Positions 11,901 through 23,451 of a stretch of 64,000 nucleotides of DNA are shown here, piece by piece (the stretch's first letter is position 1; each line of letters begins with the position of its first letter). The notes below the pieces were generated by a model that did no database searches, was not told where the DNA came from, and saw only the letters and a program-made list of their open reading frames with translations. Origin of the DNA: Gremmenia infestans (Eukaryota > Ascomycota > Leotiomycetes > Helotiales > Hamatocanthoscyphaceae); NCBI GenBank assembly GCA_032629725.1, contig JAFEVB010000002.1, positions 930,001-994,000 of the forward strand, in the 5' to 3' direction. A program made the position numbers and the translations under genes.

Positions 11901-12104
11901 GAAGTATGAAATCATGTATGGTCCCAGCGGCCTAATTGACTCCGTCATGGCAATTCTTTGTCTGTATATAATGCACGTCAAAGTCGACGATGGAGTAGTC
12001 TCCTCTCCCATACAAAGCAGCATTATCATCACTCCACCATTCCATCCATCCATCAATCACCTCTCAATTGAAACCCACCTGATAACCATCCCCACATATT
12101 CGCA
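8907..12104. other. Gene-poor intergenic region (3.2 kb)
   Basis: No gene I can support. Two adjacent - strand frames (10,039-9,842 and 9,866-9,660) look mildly protein-like and would need a frameshift to join; they may be remnants of a lost gene. An open frame at 10,496-10,855 (+, 119 codons) contains local sequence with repeated AGCGAAGTGAG/GCTAAGCGAGC-type words and resembles no family. An AT-rich near-palindrome lies at about 11,541-11,572. The last ~100 bases before 12,105 contain CCATC repeats and are probably the leader of the reductase. Confidence 0.4.
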
Positions 12105-13206
12105 ATGGCCTCTAACAGCACCACTTCCGGAGTCGGAAAGACCATACTTGTCACTGGTGGCTCGGGATTCGTCGCTGCCGCAGTCCTCACTGCCTTCCTT
12201 TCTCGTGGCTATAACGTGAGGACAACAGTCCGAAACGATGCTTCTGCCGACAAGATCAAGAAGTCTCACAGCAAATACATCAATCAGCTCTCTTTCGCCA
12301 TTGTCAAGGATATCCAGATCCCAGGCGGGCACGATGAGGCAGTGAAAGGAGTAGATGGAGTAAGTCATATCAACGAAGCTTAGCAAGCCACGTATTAACA
12401 TTTTCCAGGTTATCCACACTGCTTCTCCATTCCTGCTTCAAGTCGAGGACAATGAGCGGGATCTTCTTCTGCCAGCGATCAAAGGCACCACAGAGGTTCT
12501 AGCCTCTGTCCAGAAGAATGCTCCCAACGTCAAGCGTGTTGTCATTACCTCCTCTTTCGCATCCGTTGTAGATGTTCCCAAGGGCACTCGCTCAGGGTAC
12601 GTCTACAACGAGAAGGACTGGAACCCTTGCCCTTATGAAGTGGCTGCCAACAAAGACTCACCTGGCGCCATCTCTTATTGCGCATCCAAGGCCTTTGCCG
12701 AGAAGGCAGCCTTTGATTACGTTAAAGAGAACAAACCACAATTCGAGATTACCACCGTCTGCCCACCCATGGTTTACGGCCCCAGCGGCTCTGTCGTCAC
12801 TGACCTTGACCATCTGAACACGTCTGCCGCAGATATCTACCGTCTCGTGAATGGCAGCTGCAAAGAAGTCCCCGAGACTAGCTTCTACGGCTGGGTTGAC
12901 GTCCGTGACGTGGGTGAAGTCCATGCCCGTGCATTTGAGAGTCCAAAAGCTGCCGGACAAAGATATCTGACTGCCTCGTCTGGCTACACTTACCAGCAAA
13001 TCTGCGATATCATCCGGAAAGACTTCCCGGAGAAGAGGCATTTGGTCCCGGAAGGAACACCGAATGCTCCTTACCCCGATGTCTACAAGCTTGACAACAG
13101 CAAGGTCAAGAAGGAGCTTGGGATTGAGTTTAGGCCATTGGAGACTAGCATTCATGATATGGTTGCTCAGTTCATTGAGATTGAGAAGGCTACTGGCAAG
13201 GCCTGA
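12105..13206 (+). CDS. NAD(P)-dependent epimerase/ketoreductase, Gre2-like
   Basis: Extended short-chain dehydrogenase of the methylglyoxal/aldehyde reductase group (yeast Gre2; plant dihydroflavonol-4-reductase-like), expected to be a cytosolic NADPH-dependent carbonyl reductase. Two exons: 12105-12359 and 12409-13206, joined by GTAAGT...CCAG, giving 350 residues, normal for the group. The Rossmann motif VTGGSGFVAAAV is at about residues 17-28. The catalytic Tyr and Lys are Y175 and K179 in YCASK, preceded by ITSSF with the catalytic Ser near 134. The substrate region VYGP and the C-terminal helix (FRPLETSIHDMV) fit. The gene stands alone with long non-coding flanks, so context says nothing about its substrate. 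Confidence 0.9.
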
Positions 13207-15773
13207 GGGTTTGGAGAAGCTTGTAAATATTTATGATTGGAATAAGTAGTTGGTACGCAGCGTTTCTCTTGTTATTATAGATTATAGACAGCGAATGAAT
13301 TGATGACTTTTACTTACTTGCTTAGAGAGCTGCTCTCGTGGTCGCAATTCAAGACTTTTTAGTGAATACACATGACCGTGGAAGGATCTCTTCTGTTTCG
13401 ATAAAGTCTCAATCTGCCCGAAGCATTTTGAAGCAGAGAATTTGCCGTCGAAAAGAAGCCGATAGGGCACCCCTTTACATAGCTGACCGATCTAGATGGT
13501 TCTCCGCAGTTGGACTACTCGCTAGACCGCATCTATATGAGGCGTAGCTCTCCCTCAAGTTCAAATTTGACTGGAAGCATTAACCAATGTTCAGTGCGAT
13601 GAGGGCGGGCGTGAGAGGACATACCGGTATCATTCAAAAGCTTGAAAAACCACATCACATAAGAACGAATAGATACCAGCAGGGTGCCGCTTTTCCTTGA
13701 AGAACACTTGTACAAATTTGAGTAATTCTCAATTCACCGCTCAGGTTAACGACAGTCATGGATACTTGACAGCAAAGACGATTTTACAGATACATAAGGG
13801 ATAGACGTTTGTAGTGTCAAATCCCCATAACGAGAAATATGCAATACGTATTCGTCTAGTTACTGCTGCCTCACCTATCTATAACATAAGGTAACAAGTA
13901 GGTATTTACTTTACTGAAATGTTGGTTGAATTTACATAGTCTGCCTGCTGTGGGTGAAAAGAGAAGGTGGGAAGAGGAGCTAGATATATAGGCACCTGAG
14001 AAGCAGTATGACTTGAAGTATATTCCTTTGTTTGTATATACGTAACCATTCTCAGTGAAGCTCTGGTGACTCAACTCAACCATCTCCCGAGGCAATGAGA
14101 AAGACCATTCATGGATCAATGTAGTAATGTCGTGATGGTGAAACCCCTCTATGTGATAGGATTGTGTCAGTTGGATTATTGGGATAGAAGAATGAGGCCA
14201 ATAAATAAATTATTCTTGTCTTTTCCCAAAGAAGTTTCCTGTTCCTCTCCTCTCCCTCCTTACATGAGACAACCCTGACATCACGTTTTCGAGTCTCAAC
14301 CCACTTGAACGGGAACATAACATCCAAGGTTTTCCTTCCTCCCTCTCTCTACCACATCTCGCACAGCATCGCATCGCATATCTTCAGTTACTCGTTCACA
14401 AACGTCCTTCACGTGATACTAATCACGAGCTCAACTCAGCCCCATCCATCATCATCGCCTCTTCCTTGATCCAGCCCAGCCCAGCCCAGCCCAGTCCAAT
14501 CCAGTCAGTCAGTCAGTCAGTCCATCGCACCTTCACCAGCCAGCCGCGTCCATGAAAACACCTACGTAGGTAATCAACCACCAAAACGCGTCTCTCTCCC
14601 ACGCGTCACCATACCATTCAATTCAATTTCGCCTCCCCCTTTCTTTTCCCTCCAAAGATTAAAAAAATAATTTCATCATCATCATCCCGTCCTACCGACG
14701 CGTCCACTCCCATTTTCCCCACCTCTTATCTTCCCAGATTACGCTAAAGGCGGGTCCCCGACCAATGAAAAGATTTTTTCCTTGGCCACCTTCTTGTTAC
14801 CTTAGGTACTCCTGCATTAGTGCCCGCGCCACCAAATTGTAACGTTTCGAGCGTTAATCTCCTGCTTTTGAGGGTTTTTGGCTGCGCCCACTTCTTTGTG
14901 TCGGGATAGTCAAGAGATCCATGTGAATGTGGCTGTTTGATCTGTCTTTGTTAATGTTTATTGATGTTTGTTGATGTGATGCGATGCCATCAATATTGTT
15001 GTAATATTATCGTGCATGCATACCTGGTCAGTCGGCATTACTTTTCATGCACTACTGAATGTGAGACAGTCAAGGGGTTTGTCAATCAAGACAACCGCAA
15101 AATCACTCTCCAAAGTCAAGTCATTCATCAAAAGGGTGCTGGGCCAAAACTTGGTCTCCGAGCAATGCTGCTGTCTTCATGTTCATTTCTATCTACTATA
15201 CAATAAACAGCTGTCCATTTGACTGGCGCCAGCACTGACTCTCTCTTGACAAAGACCAATAAACACTCCGCAGCGTAAAGTCATTAATGTAAAGAAGTCT
15301 ATGCCACACAATGAAGCAAACATATTAAAAGAGCAATAAAAGAGCAAAGGGTTTTCAGATGGAACTGAGTGTTGGTTTCGTTGTATTTGTCAAGCTCTCC
15401 CCACTCCTGACGCCCTCATTAAAGAACAGCTGCCATGAGATAGAGAAAATATTACTAACAAGAACACCCATGTCTCGCGACACCTGAAAGACCGCACACT
15501 ATGGGGTATGATTGGATCCTCGAGTTGATGAACACTCTCGACCACACAAGCAATTACAAGAAAGGGTATGCGCGACCTGCATGCGTGGCCGTGTCGTAAA
15601 AATTAGACGAAAGACTCCATAGAGCAATGCAAGAACACCGTTTGTTATTAAACCCAAGACCACCCTATTCCCCAGTCCACCTGCCAACCGCTTTTCCTCC
15701 CGTCATGAATTACCGAGTCGCAATGAAATCGTACGTTCGTGACCGTTGGATTTGCGAAAAGAAGTTGAACCGC
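13207..15773. other. Gene-poor intergenic region with a promoter-like CT-rich segment
   Basis: No coding sequence is supported on either strand over 2.5 kb. Between about 14,230 and 14,760 the + strand is strongly pyrimidine-rich, with CCAGC and AGTC microsatellites (14,470-14,524) and three ACGCGT boxes (14,586, 14,601, 14,698). This looks like a promoter plus 5' leader, yet no convincing open frame follows. The rest is AT-balanced sequence. ORFs of 60-80 codons here have no family features. Confidence 0.45.
14470..14524 (+). repeat. CCAGC and AGTC microsatellites
   Basis: Four tandem CCAGC-type units followed by about four AGTC units ending in AGTCCATC, the same composite seen at 5,684-5,730. 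Situated in a pyrimidine-rich, promoter-like segment. Confidence 0.8.
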
Positions 15774-16432
15774 TTACAAGATGTAAGCAGCAAGACCGAG
15801 GAGACCAGCAAGGCTGGCACCGGAGAAGGCCATGGCCTTGTTGGCGCCTGAAGCAGTGATGGTGGATGGGGTGGCAGTGCCGGAAGCCTTGGCCGAGGTA
15901 GTACCGACGGATCCACCAGCGGTGGTCTTAGCTGGGACAACTGGGGTGGTGGCGTTGGTGTAGACTGGGGGAGGGACAACAACGGCGCTGGATGGGGCAC
16001 TATAGTACAGTCAGTAAACTATTTCAACTACCGCATTGAGACGGTTTGGGGGTAAAGGTGGCACAGTACACAACAGCGGAGGTGGACACTGGCTTGACGA
16101 TGGTGCAAGGGCAGTTGGTGATGGTCAAGGTGGTGCTCTAGATGCGGTGTTAGTATTCAATTCTCAGATATTGCACTTTGGCGATGGGAGTGAATTCGAC
16201 GCGGGAATCTGTAGAATCCACGCGTCCCATTCGACTCTCCATCCCCGATGAATTGTAGGCTACTCACGGCAGTGGCAGTGTAGGTGACGCCGTTGAAGGT
16301 CAACTGGGTGGAGGCAGGGCAGACAGTGGTGTATGCGGTGTGCACCTCAGTGGTGTAGGCAACGGTGCCGTTCTTGACAGCGGCAGAGGCGGATGCTGCG
16401 AGAGCGAGAAGGGCGACGGCTGAGTATTGCAT
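15774..16432 (-). CDS. Small secreted GPI-anchored wall protein, ccg-6-like
   Basis: Predicted cell-surface protein resembling the Neurospora clock-controlled gene-6 group; biochemical function unknown. Residues 1-18 form a clear signal peptide (MQYSAVALLALAASASA). A short Cys-containing domain with HTAYTTVCP and FNGVTYTATA follows, then a Thr/Ser/Pro-rich stalk, and a C-terminal hydrophobic tail (ASLAGLLGLAAYIL) after SGANKA, as expected of a GPI attachment signal. Exon 1 is 16432-16268. Intron 1 (16267-16138, GTGAGT...CTAG) leads to exon 2, which encodes TITNCPCTIV. Exon 3 is 15999-15774. The exon 2 donor is uncertain: the phase-consistent choice is GTAC at 16069, giving 152 residues, but a few residues around that junction could differ. 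A CT-rich leader lies upstream (16,440-16,620, - strand sense). Confidence 0.8.
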
Positions 16433-17286
16433 CTTGACGGTGGTATTATTTACTTTTGAAAGTAATTAAGAGGGTGAGTGTTTATTGAGAGGGTTGAGGT
16501 TGTTGGTTGTGAGGTGAACGAATGTAAGTGACAAAAAGTCTGGTAGATGTTGATTGAGAACGAGAGTGTGTGGGTGAGGAAGGAAGAAGCAGAGTTGGAG
16601 GGTGGTGGGAAGTTCTTTATACGGACAGTTGCTATGAGCGGGTACAAATAGGGTTAGGGGACACGCTAGAGGGCGAGGTGAATTAGCGAGGTGCTTGGAC
16701 GGCTGTTCCTGGTCCAAAGGGTCTAGCTCCAGGCTAAGGCAGCAAGTTCAGGAGTAGACGTTAGTCCTGATGGGGCAATTTAGTTGAATAATATTATATT
16801 TGCGATGAAGATTGAGATGCGAGCTGGACCAGGCACCCTTGGGATTAGGATGGCATGGGCATGGCATCTCCGTACCGCTGAGCCAGTGACAACTGTGCAG
16901 TGGGACGCCATTTCTAGAATTTGCATCAGGGAGAGGGAGATTCAAGCTTGAAGCTGTTCATGCTCAGTGCTCTTTATGCTGTGGTATCCTTGATAGGGGG
17001 AGCACTGCACTGCTCTAAACCATACAGTACGTGTCGAGGTTACTCTGTTTGCTTGTTCTCTTACTCCTTCTCCTTCTGCTTCTCCTATAAACCATGCCCT
17101 CCTCGCTATCATGTAATATGCAGCAATAATCTGTACTATACAAATAGGTAAAAACACCAGTATCGTTATCCTATCGCCCCTTCCCCCCCCCAAATTATAA
17201 TTTACTACGGCTCCGTACCGCTATACGCCGTTCCTCACTGCTTCCCGTTGCCACTTCTCCTGGCTAAAATCACTACTACAGTAGTA

Positions 17287-17301
17287 CTGTACGGAGTACA
17301 G
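17287..17301. repeat. Short perfect inverted repeat CTGTAC-GGA-GTACAG
   Basis: Six-base arms around GGA. Variants of the core TACGGAG recur nearby (about 17,774 and 17,919), suggesting a dispersed short palindromic word rather than a chance hairpin. Confidence 0.6.
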
Positions 17302-18388
17302 CAGCCCTGCCACGTCGCTGGGGTCAGGGGAAATAAATTTAGTCTGCCAGCCCACCCCCAGCACTGACAATAAAGGGGTACTGTATCGTATCCTCAGTGC
17401 CTCGCTCTGCTAGTCCGCTGGATTGATAATTATTATTCAGGCGCCGCCGTATGGCTAAATTGCCGTGTCTCGAGAAAGACGAATGATTTGGGCGCTTTGA
17501 GATTGCCATGTCCACCACCACCGGTGGCCTGCCCTATGACCCAGCAAATCATACTCAAGCATGTCTAGGTCCTCGAACTGGGGTGAGCGGTAAAACACTG
17601 GCATTTGATCGGACTCATCACACCCTGGGCATGGAATACGAGTTTTAGGGCAATACATTATGAATCTATAGTACTGTACTGTATAGTATCGGAAAATGAG
17701 TTGTATATCAGTAAATCGGGAATTGCCCTACGGCACGGTACAGTATATTCTAATCATAACGGCATGTCGCATACGGAGGTAGTAATCATCTCTCCCACTT
17801 AAGAGTACTTTGTACCATTTCGGTTGAACCTTATAAACCAGGTTTACTGGTAGCCTCCCTCCCCTCCCCACTGATCTCCGGCCTCGAACAATTCTCCAAG
17901 ACAAATACTCTTGCAATACGGAGCCGCTACAGTTACTGTAGTAAATGTACTGTAGATTGTTCACTCTAGACTCTTTGGATTTCACGTGTAGAATCTGTAG
18001 ATGGAAGTGGGTGGGTCCCATCCAATTTCAGTGAAAATTGGAAATTGCACTCGGCGCTTCTTATGGCATCGCTTCAGCCGCCATCAGTAATAATAGTGTC
18101 CCAGAATAGACATGAATTCGATAGACTGCTTCGAAGCCTTCATCTCATTTCGTTTACCTTACCTTACAGTAAGGCTTATGGTTCCGTTTTTTCTTCTCCG
18201 TGCCGCCAATGATAGCCTGTAACAATATTAGAATACCTTTTCAAGATCAGCATCTTCTTCTCTATTTCGAATAAGTAAAGGGGGTTCGCGCCGCGGCCCA
18301 AAAAGTCGAAATTTCTTACTGTACGGACGGCACGACCGATCTCACCTGCCGCTCACCACTCGTTCCTGCGCAAGTCTCGGATCCCATC

Positions 18389-18418
18389 CCAGCTCAGCCC
18401 AGCTCAGCCCAGCTCCAG
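18389..18418 (+). repeat. CAGCTCAGCC tandem repeat
   Basis: About three copies of a ten-base unit CCAGCTCAGC in non-coding DNA. Confidence 0.75.
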
Positions 18419-18445
18419 TTTACGCCCACATTACCGAGTAATGTA

Positions 18446-18495
18446 AGGTACAGTACGCACGCGTACGGTACGGTTCGGTACGGTACGAGTACGCG
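18446..18495. repeat. GTAC/CGTACGG-rich cluster
   Basis: A 50-base run made largely of GGTAC, CGTAC and GTACG words, each part-palindromic. No protein coding is seen. Confidence 0.65.
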
Positions 18496-20544
18496 AAGTG
18501 ACTTCACCACTTTACTCGTCGGAGTCTTATTACCGTACAATACGGTATCACATTTATTACCGCATTCGAGATGGCAGCCTTGGCAGAGCAGGCACACAAC
18601 TAAGCTTTCCCAATTTAGGTTGGAGGTTCAATGGGATCTGCACTTTGAATCTCCGGTCAGAGTCGAGTTGAGTTGATGAACAACCAATAGCAGCGAACCC
18701 CTCGTTTCTTCTACGAAGTGTATAGGTAAATCATTTGAGGTGCGCATTGTAATTAATTCGTATTCAAGCAAGTTTCCCCCCCCCCAGCATTTCGATGCAT
18801 CGTTGCTTCTGCGTAGGTGGCATGGTGGCATGTTTTCCTACTTCCTAAGTTTTATGGTGCCATCAATATTTGCTTCATGGTTTTATGCCATGCGCTCAGC
18901 ATATCTCATTTCTTCCATTGTGGCCCACGAGGTTCAATTCATGTTCCAAAACCCGCCGCCGATGTTGAACGTTGATACTCTCCTTCAGGTGGCCATGTAC
19001 CTCTGACAGCACTCTTCAGGTCCAATGTTTCAACTGGCTGCGAGGCATGCTTCACATGGTTGCATGTGTAGGTAGCCCCGGTGGGTATACAGCATTCCTA
19101 TTGCTGGTAACATATAGACTCAACTATCGCACTTTATCTTCATATGTGAAGATTCATCGAGGAAGATTCCTGGGCCATTGCTCTCATATGTCAACGCTTG
19201 CGGCTGCCTCGTACCTCCGGCAACAATCCCCCAAAACCCCACTACTTGATGACGCGGTCACTCTAAGGTTGCCCATCGTCGTTCCTTGTCGAATTGAGGC
19301 ATCACACAAAGGGGAAATGGCCAAATGGGATGTCCTAGATCAGGAGCGTCCACGCCGAGGAGATGGGGTCGGCGTATAACCAATTCAAGAGACTTGGAGT
19401 TTGAAGGAAATGAAGATTCGGTTCCGGGTCCTATGGATTCAGTTGAAGGAGAAACAAGGCCGACAAGCCATCAGTTGGGAGTTAGCAGGTAGAAGTTCTA
19501 CGTTTCAAATGTCCGGTCATTTAAGGTGCAAAAAGACCGCATCTACAGAACCAGGAGACTAGGCCCGCAGACTCTTGTAAATAAAAGCACTAGTCTTGCC
19601 AAAACCTTTGCGAGATGGTCGACATCTTTTATTCGCCTCGCAATGACAAAGGTACTCTCCGTGGAGTAAAGTGCGAATGGACGAGGTAGCTGTACACCGA
19701 ACAGTATAGATATTCCTGGGAAGCATATTGAGCTTGGAAATAACAGGCAGAAGGTATAAGGACTACCAGCGAAATGAACCTCGTGGCAGGCTCTTGGAGC
19801 CCACAAGGAGCTTAATGCAAATTTTGTTCAGCTAGTAACCATACTATCCTGATTCCTAAGTCTCTGAAAGAAAATTGTCGGGGGCTCTTTCGTTTAAGGC
19901 TTTCTTTTTAGCTATACGGTTCTGCCAAGTTTGTCATTTCTACGAACAGCTTGCGGTCATATGATGCAAATAGATTAAAACTTGGGAGGGAGCAGTGTGA
20001 GAGTACGCACCACCCCTTTTGCTCTCACCCATCGAGTACCGCTTCAAAGCAGCTTGCGCTTGAAAGGCCAAACAGCAGTTCGGGAAATTCCATTTTCGTT
20101 CATTACCTGTATATTTATACGCTCCCATGAACCCTTAATATGGCCAAACCTATCAATGTCAGTTTTGCCCTCTAACTTCTCGAAAGTGAATTGTCGTGGA
20201 AACGTGAAGGGTTATAAAGGCTTATGTGGGACATGGACATACATGATCACTCAACAACGTATTATAGTAGCCAAACCAGCCAGGCCAAGATGGTCGAGTT
20301 GTGGCATCCGGATGTGTCTCTTGAGTCTTTAAATCCTTTGTACTGTTAATGCTAGCTCTTGCACGTGTACTGTAATATGATATACGGTGTTCTTCAGTCA
20401 AGTCCTAGATTGTCGTTGTTTCTATTTGTTGGTCGAAACACCCGCTGAAAATCTTCAGTTCAAGCACAAGGCTCTTTGCCTAGTGAATACCAACTAATGT
20501 GAAAATACTCCAGGGGTATATATGAGGCAATGATGAAGTCGAAG

Positions 20545-20770
20545 AAGACATTCTAGCCCTCCTTGAATGGGTATCCTTCCTTGATCTCGAATGGTTGTTC
20601 GACTTCATCTTTTGACCCTTGATCTTGAAAGTGGTTTAGCTGACGGACAATCTTTATAGGCTGGTGGCTCCGTCTTTGGTCCAGACTCCCAGGTCAGGAA
20701 TCCCCAGCTTCAACAACGGAAGCGGACTTTCCTCGTTGTCCCCTTCTCTAGGCCCTCTCTATTCATAACC
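20545..20770 (-). pseudogene. Possible coding remnant (C-terminal fragment)
   Basis: On the - strand two overlapping frames look protein-like in succession. The upstream frame reads PLLKLGIPDLGVWTKDG. The downstream frame reads IKIVRQLNHFQDQGSKDE and ends ...KEGYPFKEG at a stop near 20,552. One frameshift is needed between them, and an upstream in-frame stop is visible. I do not recognise the family. It could equally be chance. Confidence 0.2.
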
Positions 20771-21375
20771 TTGGCTCCGTGCTTCACATGTATTCCTATT
20801 CAAAAGATTATATATGCCCCAGCCTGCGTCTTGCCTCTTCATGGGCTTACCATTGCATGGAGACCTATTTTCTGTTCAGATATTCTTTCAAATCAGTTCG
20901 GGCTTGGTGTTTGTGATTAGACACTGCCGTTTACTGGAGGCTGTTGACGCCTGTTGGAATACGTCGTGGTGATATATAAGGTGGGAGGTTGCGGCTAGAT
21001 GCCGCGTCAGATGTGAGTGAGTTGAACGAAGGAAGGTCCATTAAACCATGAGGCTCAAGAAAGAAAACAAGGGTGTTCAGAGCAAATAAAGAGGAAATGG
21101 GGTACTCCATTACCTCCAGCTGTGCCACTCCCTCCCCAGAACTGTCATAGGTAGAAAATGCAACCTCGAGTGTCACAAGCAGTAGTTAATGACTATATTA
21201 TTGGAGCATTGGCATCTTCATGATCAAAGTAACTCAGCGTTATGGAATGCAATAGTATCAAAAATTGGTACAATCCTTACTTATAATCTCGAAAATAAGA
21301 AACGATCTAATATTTTAACATAAATTTTAAACCCTAAAGTGTACATCCTAGCCAAAGTTTTCATTTATTCATCAC

Positions 21376-22288
21376 CTATAGCTTCGAGCCCACCAAACTT
21401 CCTCCATCCAGCGCAATCGTAGCCCCATTAACATATGAACCTGCCCTGCTTGCTAAAAACAAGCACGCCCCTGCGACATCCTGTGGGCTTCCAATCCTAC
21501 CAAGAGGAATACCTGCAACAATAGTGTCTTTGAAATTCTTCAGTGTAGCAGCCATCATCTTGCTCTCAAAGGGCCCACAAGCCAACGCATTTGAAGTGAT
21601 ATTTCTCTTCCCCAAATGATTTGCCAGCACCCTGCTCAACTGATGTAACCCCGCCTTGCTAGCACTGTAGCTGAACGTCTCGAGGCTAGGGACACGAATC
21701 CCGTCTACCGAGCCAATGTTGATGATTCTTGCTGGGTCGCCGTCTGTCGCTGCTGCTTCGAGCAGAGGTGTAACCCCTTGTGTGATTGTGAAGACACGGG
21801 TTAGATTCAGCGTCAGGACGCGACTCCATGCCGCGTCGGGGAATTCGTCGTATGGGGCTCCCCAGTTTGAGCCAGAATTGTTAACGAGTACGTGTAGCTT
21901 CGATTCCCTCCTCTTGAGTTCGTCAACCATCCGTTTGCAGTCTTCGAGCTTATAGAAGTCGGCGGGGATGGAGTGCGCGGTTCCTTTGCCTGGGAGGGGT
22001 AGATGTCAGCTCCTGTTTGAATAGAGTAAGAGGGGGTAGAAGGAATTGGTACCAAGTGTATTTAATTCTTTGCAAGCTTGCTCGCACGCTTTGGCGTCTC
22101 TAGATGAGATGTATACTTTGGCACCATTTGCAACGAATCCCTCAGATATCATGCGGCCTATACCCTTTGCCCCTCCGCTGACAAGAACCACTTTGTCCTA
22201 AACATCTTAGTACTATAGATGCAAAGTAGGATGGATGAGATTGGGTTTGCGCATTTACCTTGACATCAAATAAGCTTGCTGAATCCAT
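21376..22288 (-). CDS. Short-chain dehydrogenase/reductase (RhlG/3-oxoacyl-ACP reductase-like)
   Basis: Classical SDR oxidoreductase; natural substrate unknown. Three exons on the - strand: 22288-22259 (ten codons), 22197-22053 and 21989-21376, giving 262 residues, the usual size. Both introns are GT-AG and phase-consistent. The nucleotide-binding motif is SGGAKGIG at residues 17-24, with Ser replacing the usual first Thr. NNSG marks the central strand; the catalytic Ser is in INIGSVDG and the Tyr/Lys pair in YSASK. The C-terminus reads ALDGGSLVGSKL. It resembles fungal proteins annotated as rhamnolipid-type 3-oxoacyl-ACP reductases, a name by similarity only. It diverges from the methyltransferase pseudogene across about 256 bases, so they may once have been co-regulated. 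Confidence 0.9.
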
Positions 22289-22544
22289 TGTGAAGAATAG
22301 CTTTTGTTTATGATTGTTGAGGATCTGAAGAGACTATGAAGCCCGTAAGCATCAATGTCGCATATCCGGGGTAGTCAAAAAGGCAAAAAGCCGAGGCACG
22401 ATAAGAAGGAGAGTGGGTCCTGTTTGCACCACCCAAATTCCCAGGGCCCGGCTAACTTAGTTGGGATGGAGTGTAAGAAGTAGTCATGTTTTATATAAAG
22501 ACAATATTTTTCATTTTCTACAGACCAAGCCCCTAAAGAAATCC

Positions 22545-23416
22545 ATGGCGACAGATCAACCAAAATATGGCCGCGGCCGACTCTTCTCCCACTTCGACAA
22601 CACTGATCCTTCCCAGCATGGCCCAAAATGGGACGAGCTCTGAAGAGAGGACTTTCACCCTTAGGACAATGGTTCCCTCAACCCGGCATTCATCGTCGTA
22701 CTTACTGAGCGCCGGGATCTTTTTGAAGCCCCCCCCCCGAAGGAAGGGAGAGAAAGGCGCTAGTTCCGGGTTGTGGAAGAGGTTATGATGTCCTTTTAAC
22801 AGCTGCGCATGGATATGATGCCTACGGGCTTGAGATCTCTGTAAAAGCCTTAGAAAATGCGAAGAGAGTAGAGGGAGAGAAGGGTGGGGGAGATATCTAT
22901 GAGACGAAGGAAGGTGTTGAGAGAGGAAAAGTCACATGGTTGGCTGAAGACTTCTTCAAAGGAGACTTTCAGAAGGATGTTGAGGGTGGAACGTTTATTC
23001 TGATATATGACTATACCATTCGTTTCCCTGTAAATCATTGGTAATCTCTCACAATTCATAGTTCCTATCAGCATTGCCTCCATCAATGCGACCAGCTTGG
23101 TCTAAACGCATGACGGAATTGTTGGCCCCTGAAGGAAGACTTGTTTGTCTGGAACGGCCAACAGACAAACCAGCGAGTGAAGGGTGGTCCGCCTTGGTCT
23201 CTCCCACCAAAAGTATACATGTGTCACTTGCAGCATATCGGAGAAGAGCTTCCATATGACAAAGACGGCGACCTCAAAGAGGCGGATATTACAGAGCAAA
23301 GTAATTCGACCGGCCTGGAATCGGTTGCCCGTTTTCAGCCAAAGAGGACATTTCAGAGGACGGGGTATGATGCCGAGGGAAATGTTACCGACTGGATAGG
23401 CGCCTGGAAAAAATAG
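22545..23416 (+). pseudogene. Thiol/thiopurine methyltransferase-like pseudogene (TPMT family)
   Basis: Class I SAM-dependent methyltransferase related to fungal thiol methyltransferases, but broken. The N-terminus from 22545 (MATDQPKYGRGRLFSHF) is intact up to WDEL. Then TGA at 22641-22643 and TAG at 22662-22664 interrupt the frame where the family has Trp codons. A C10 run at about 22,729-22,738 shifts frame. The SAM-binding core VPGCGRGYDVLL is readable in the new frame. The expected intron after YDYT (near 23,027) starts with AT where GT is expected, while its TCATAG acceptor survives. Another frameshift near 23,180 (GAAGGGTGG) precedes an intact C-terminal stretch (PPWSLPPKVYMCH) ending at 23416. 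At least two nonsense changes, two frameshifts and a lost donor show decay. Its 3' end lies 35 bases from the convergent OTU gene. Confidence 0.85.
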
Positions 23417-23451
23417 TAGCCGAAAGCATGTCCAAAGTCCTAATATATTCT

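Larger units (their letters stand above)
16433..21375. other. Long gene-poor region (4.9 kb)
   Basis: Only the first ~300 bases can be assigned: promoter and CT-rich leader of the - strand wall-protein gene. I see no gene with family features in the rest. Noteworthy content: repeated GTACTGTAC/TACGGAGTA words from about 17,200 to 18,550, a perfect short inverted repeat at 17,287-17,301, CAGCTCAGCC repeats at 18,389-18,418, a GTAC-rich cluster at 18,446-18,495, and a C10 run at 18,776-18,785. A coding-like remnant may lie at about 20,545-20,770 on the - strand. ORFs of 80-135 codons (for example 18,972-19,379) look random. Confidence 0.45.

Noticed and set aside
18972..19379. 135-codon + strand open frame in the gene-poor region
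   Set aside because: No recognisable domain, random-looking composition, no splice or leader context.
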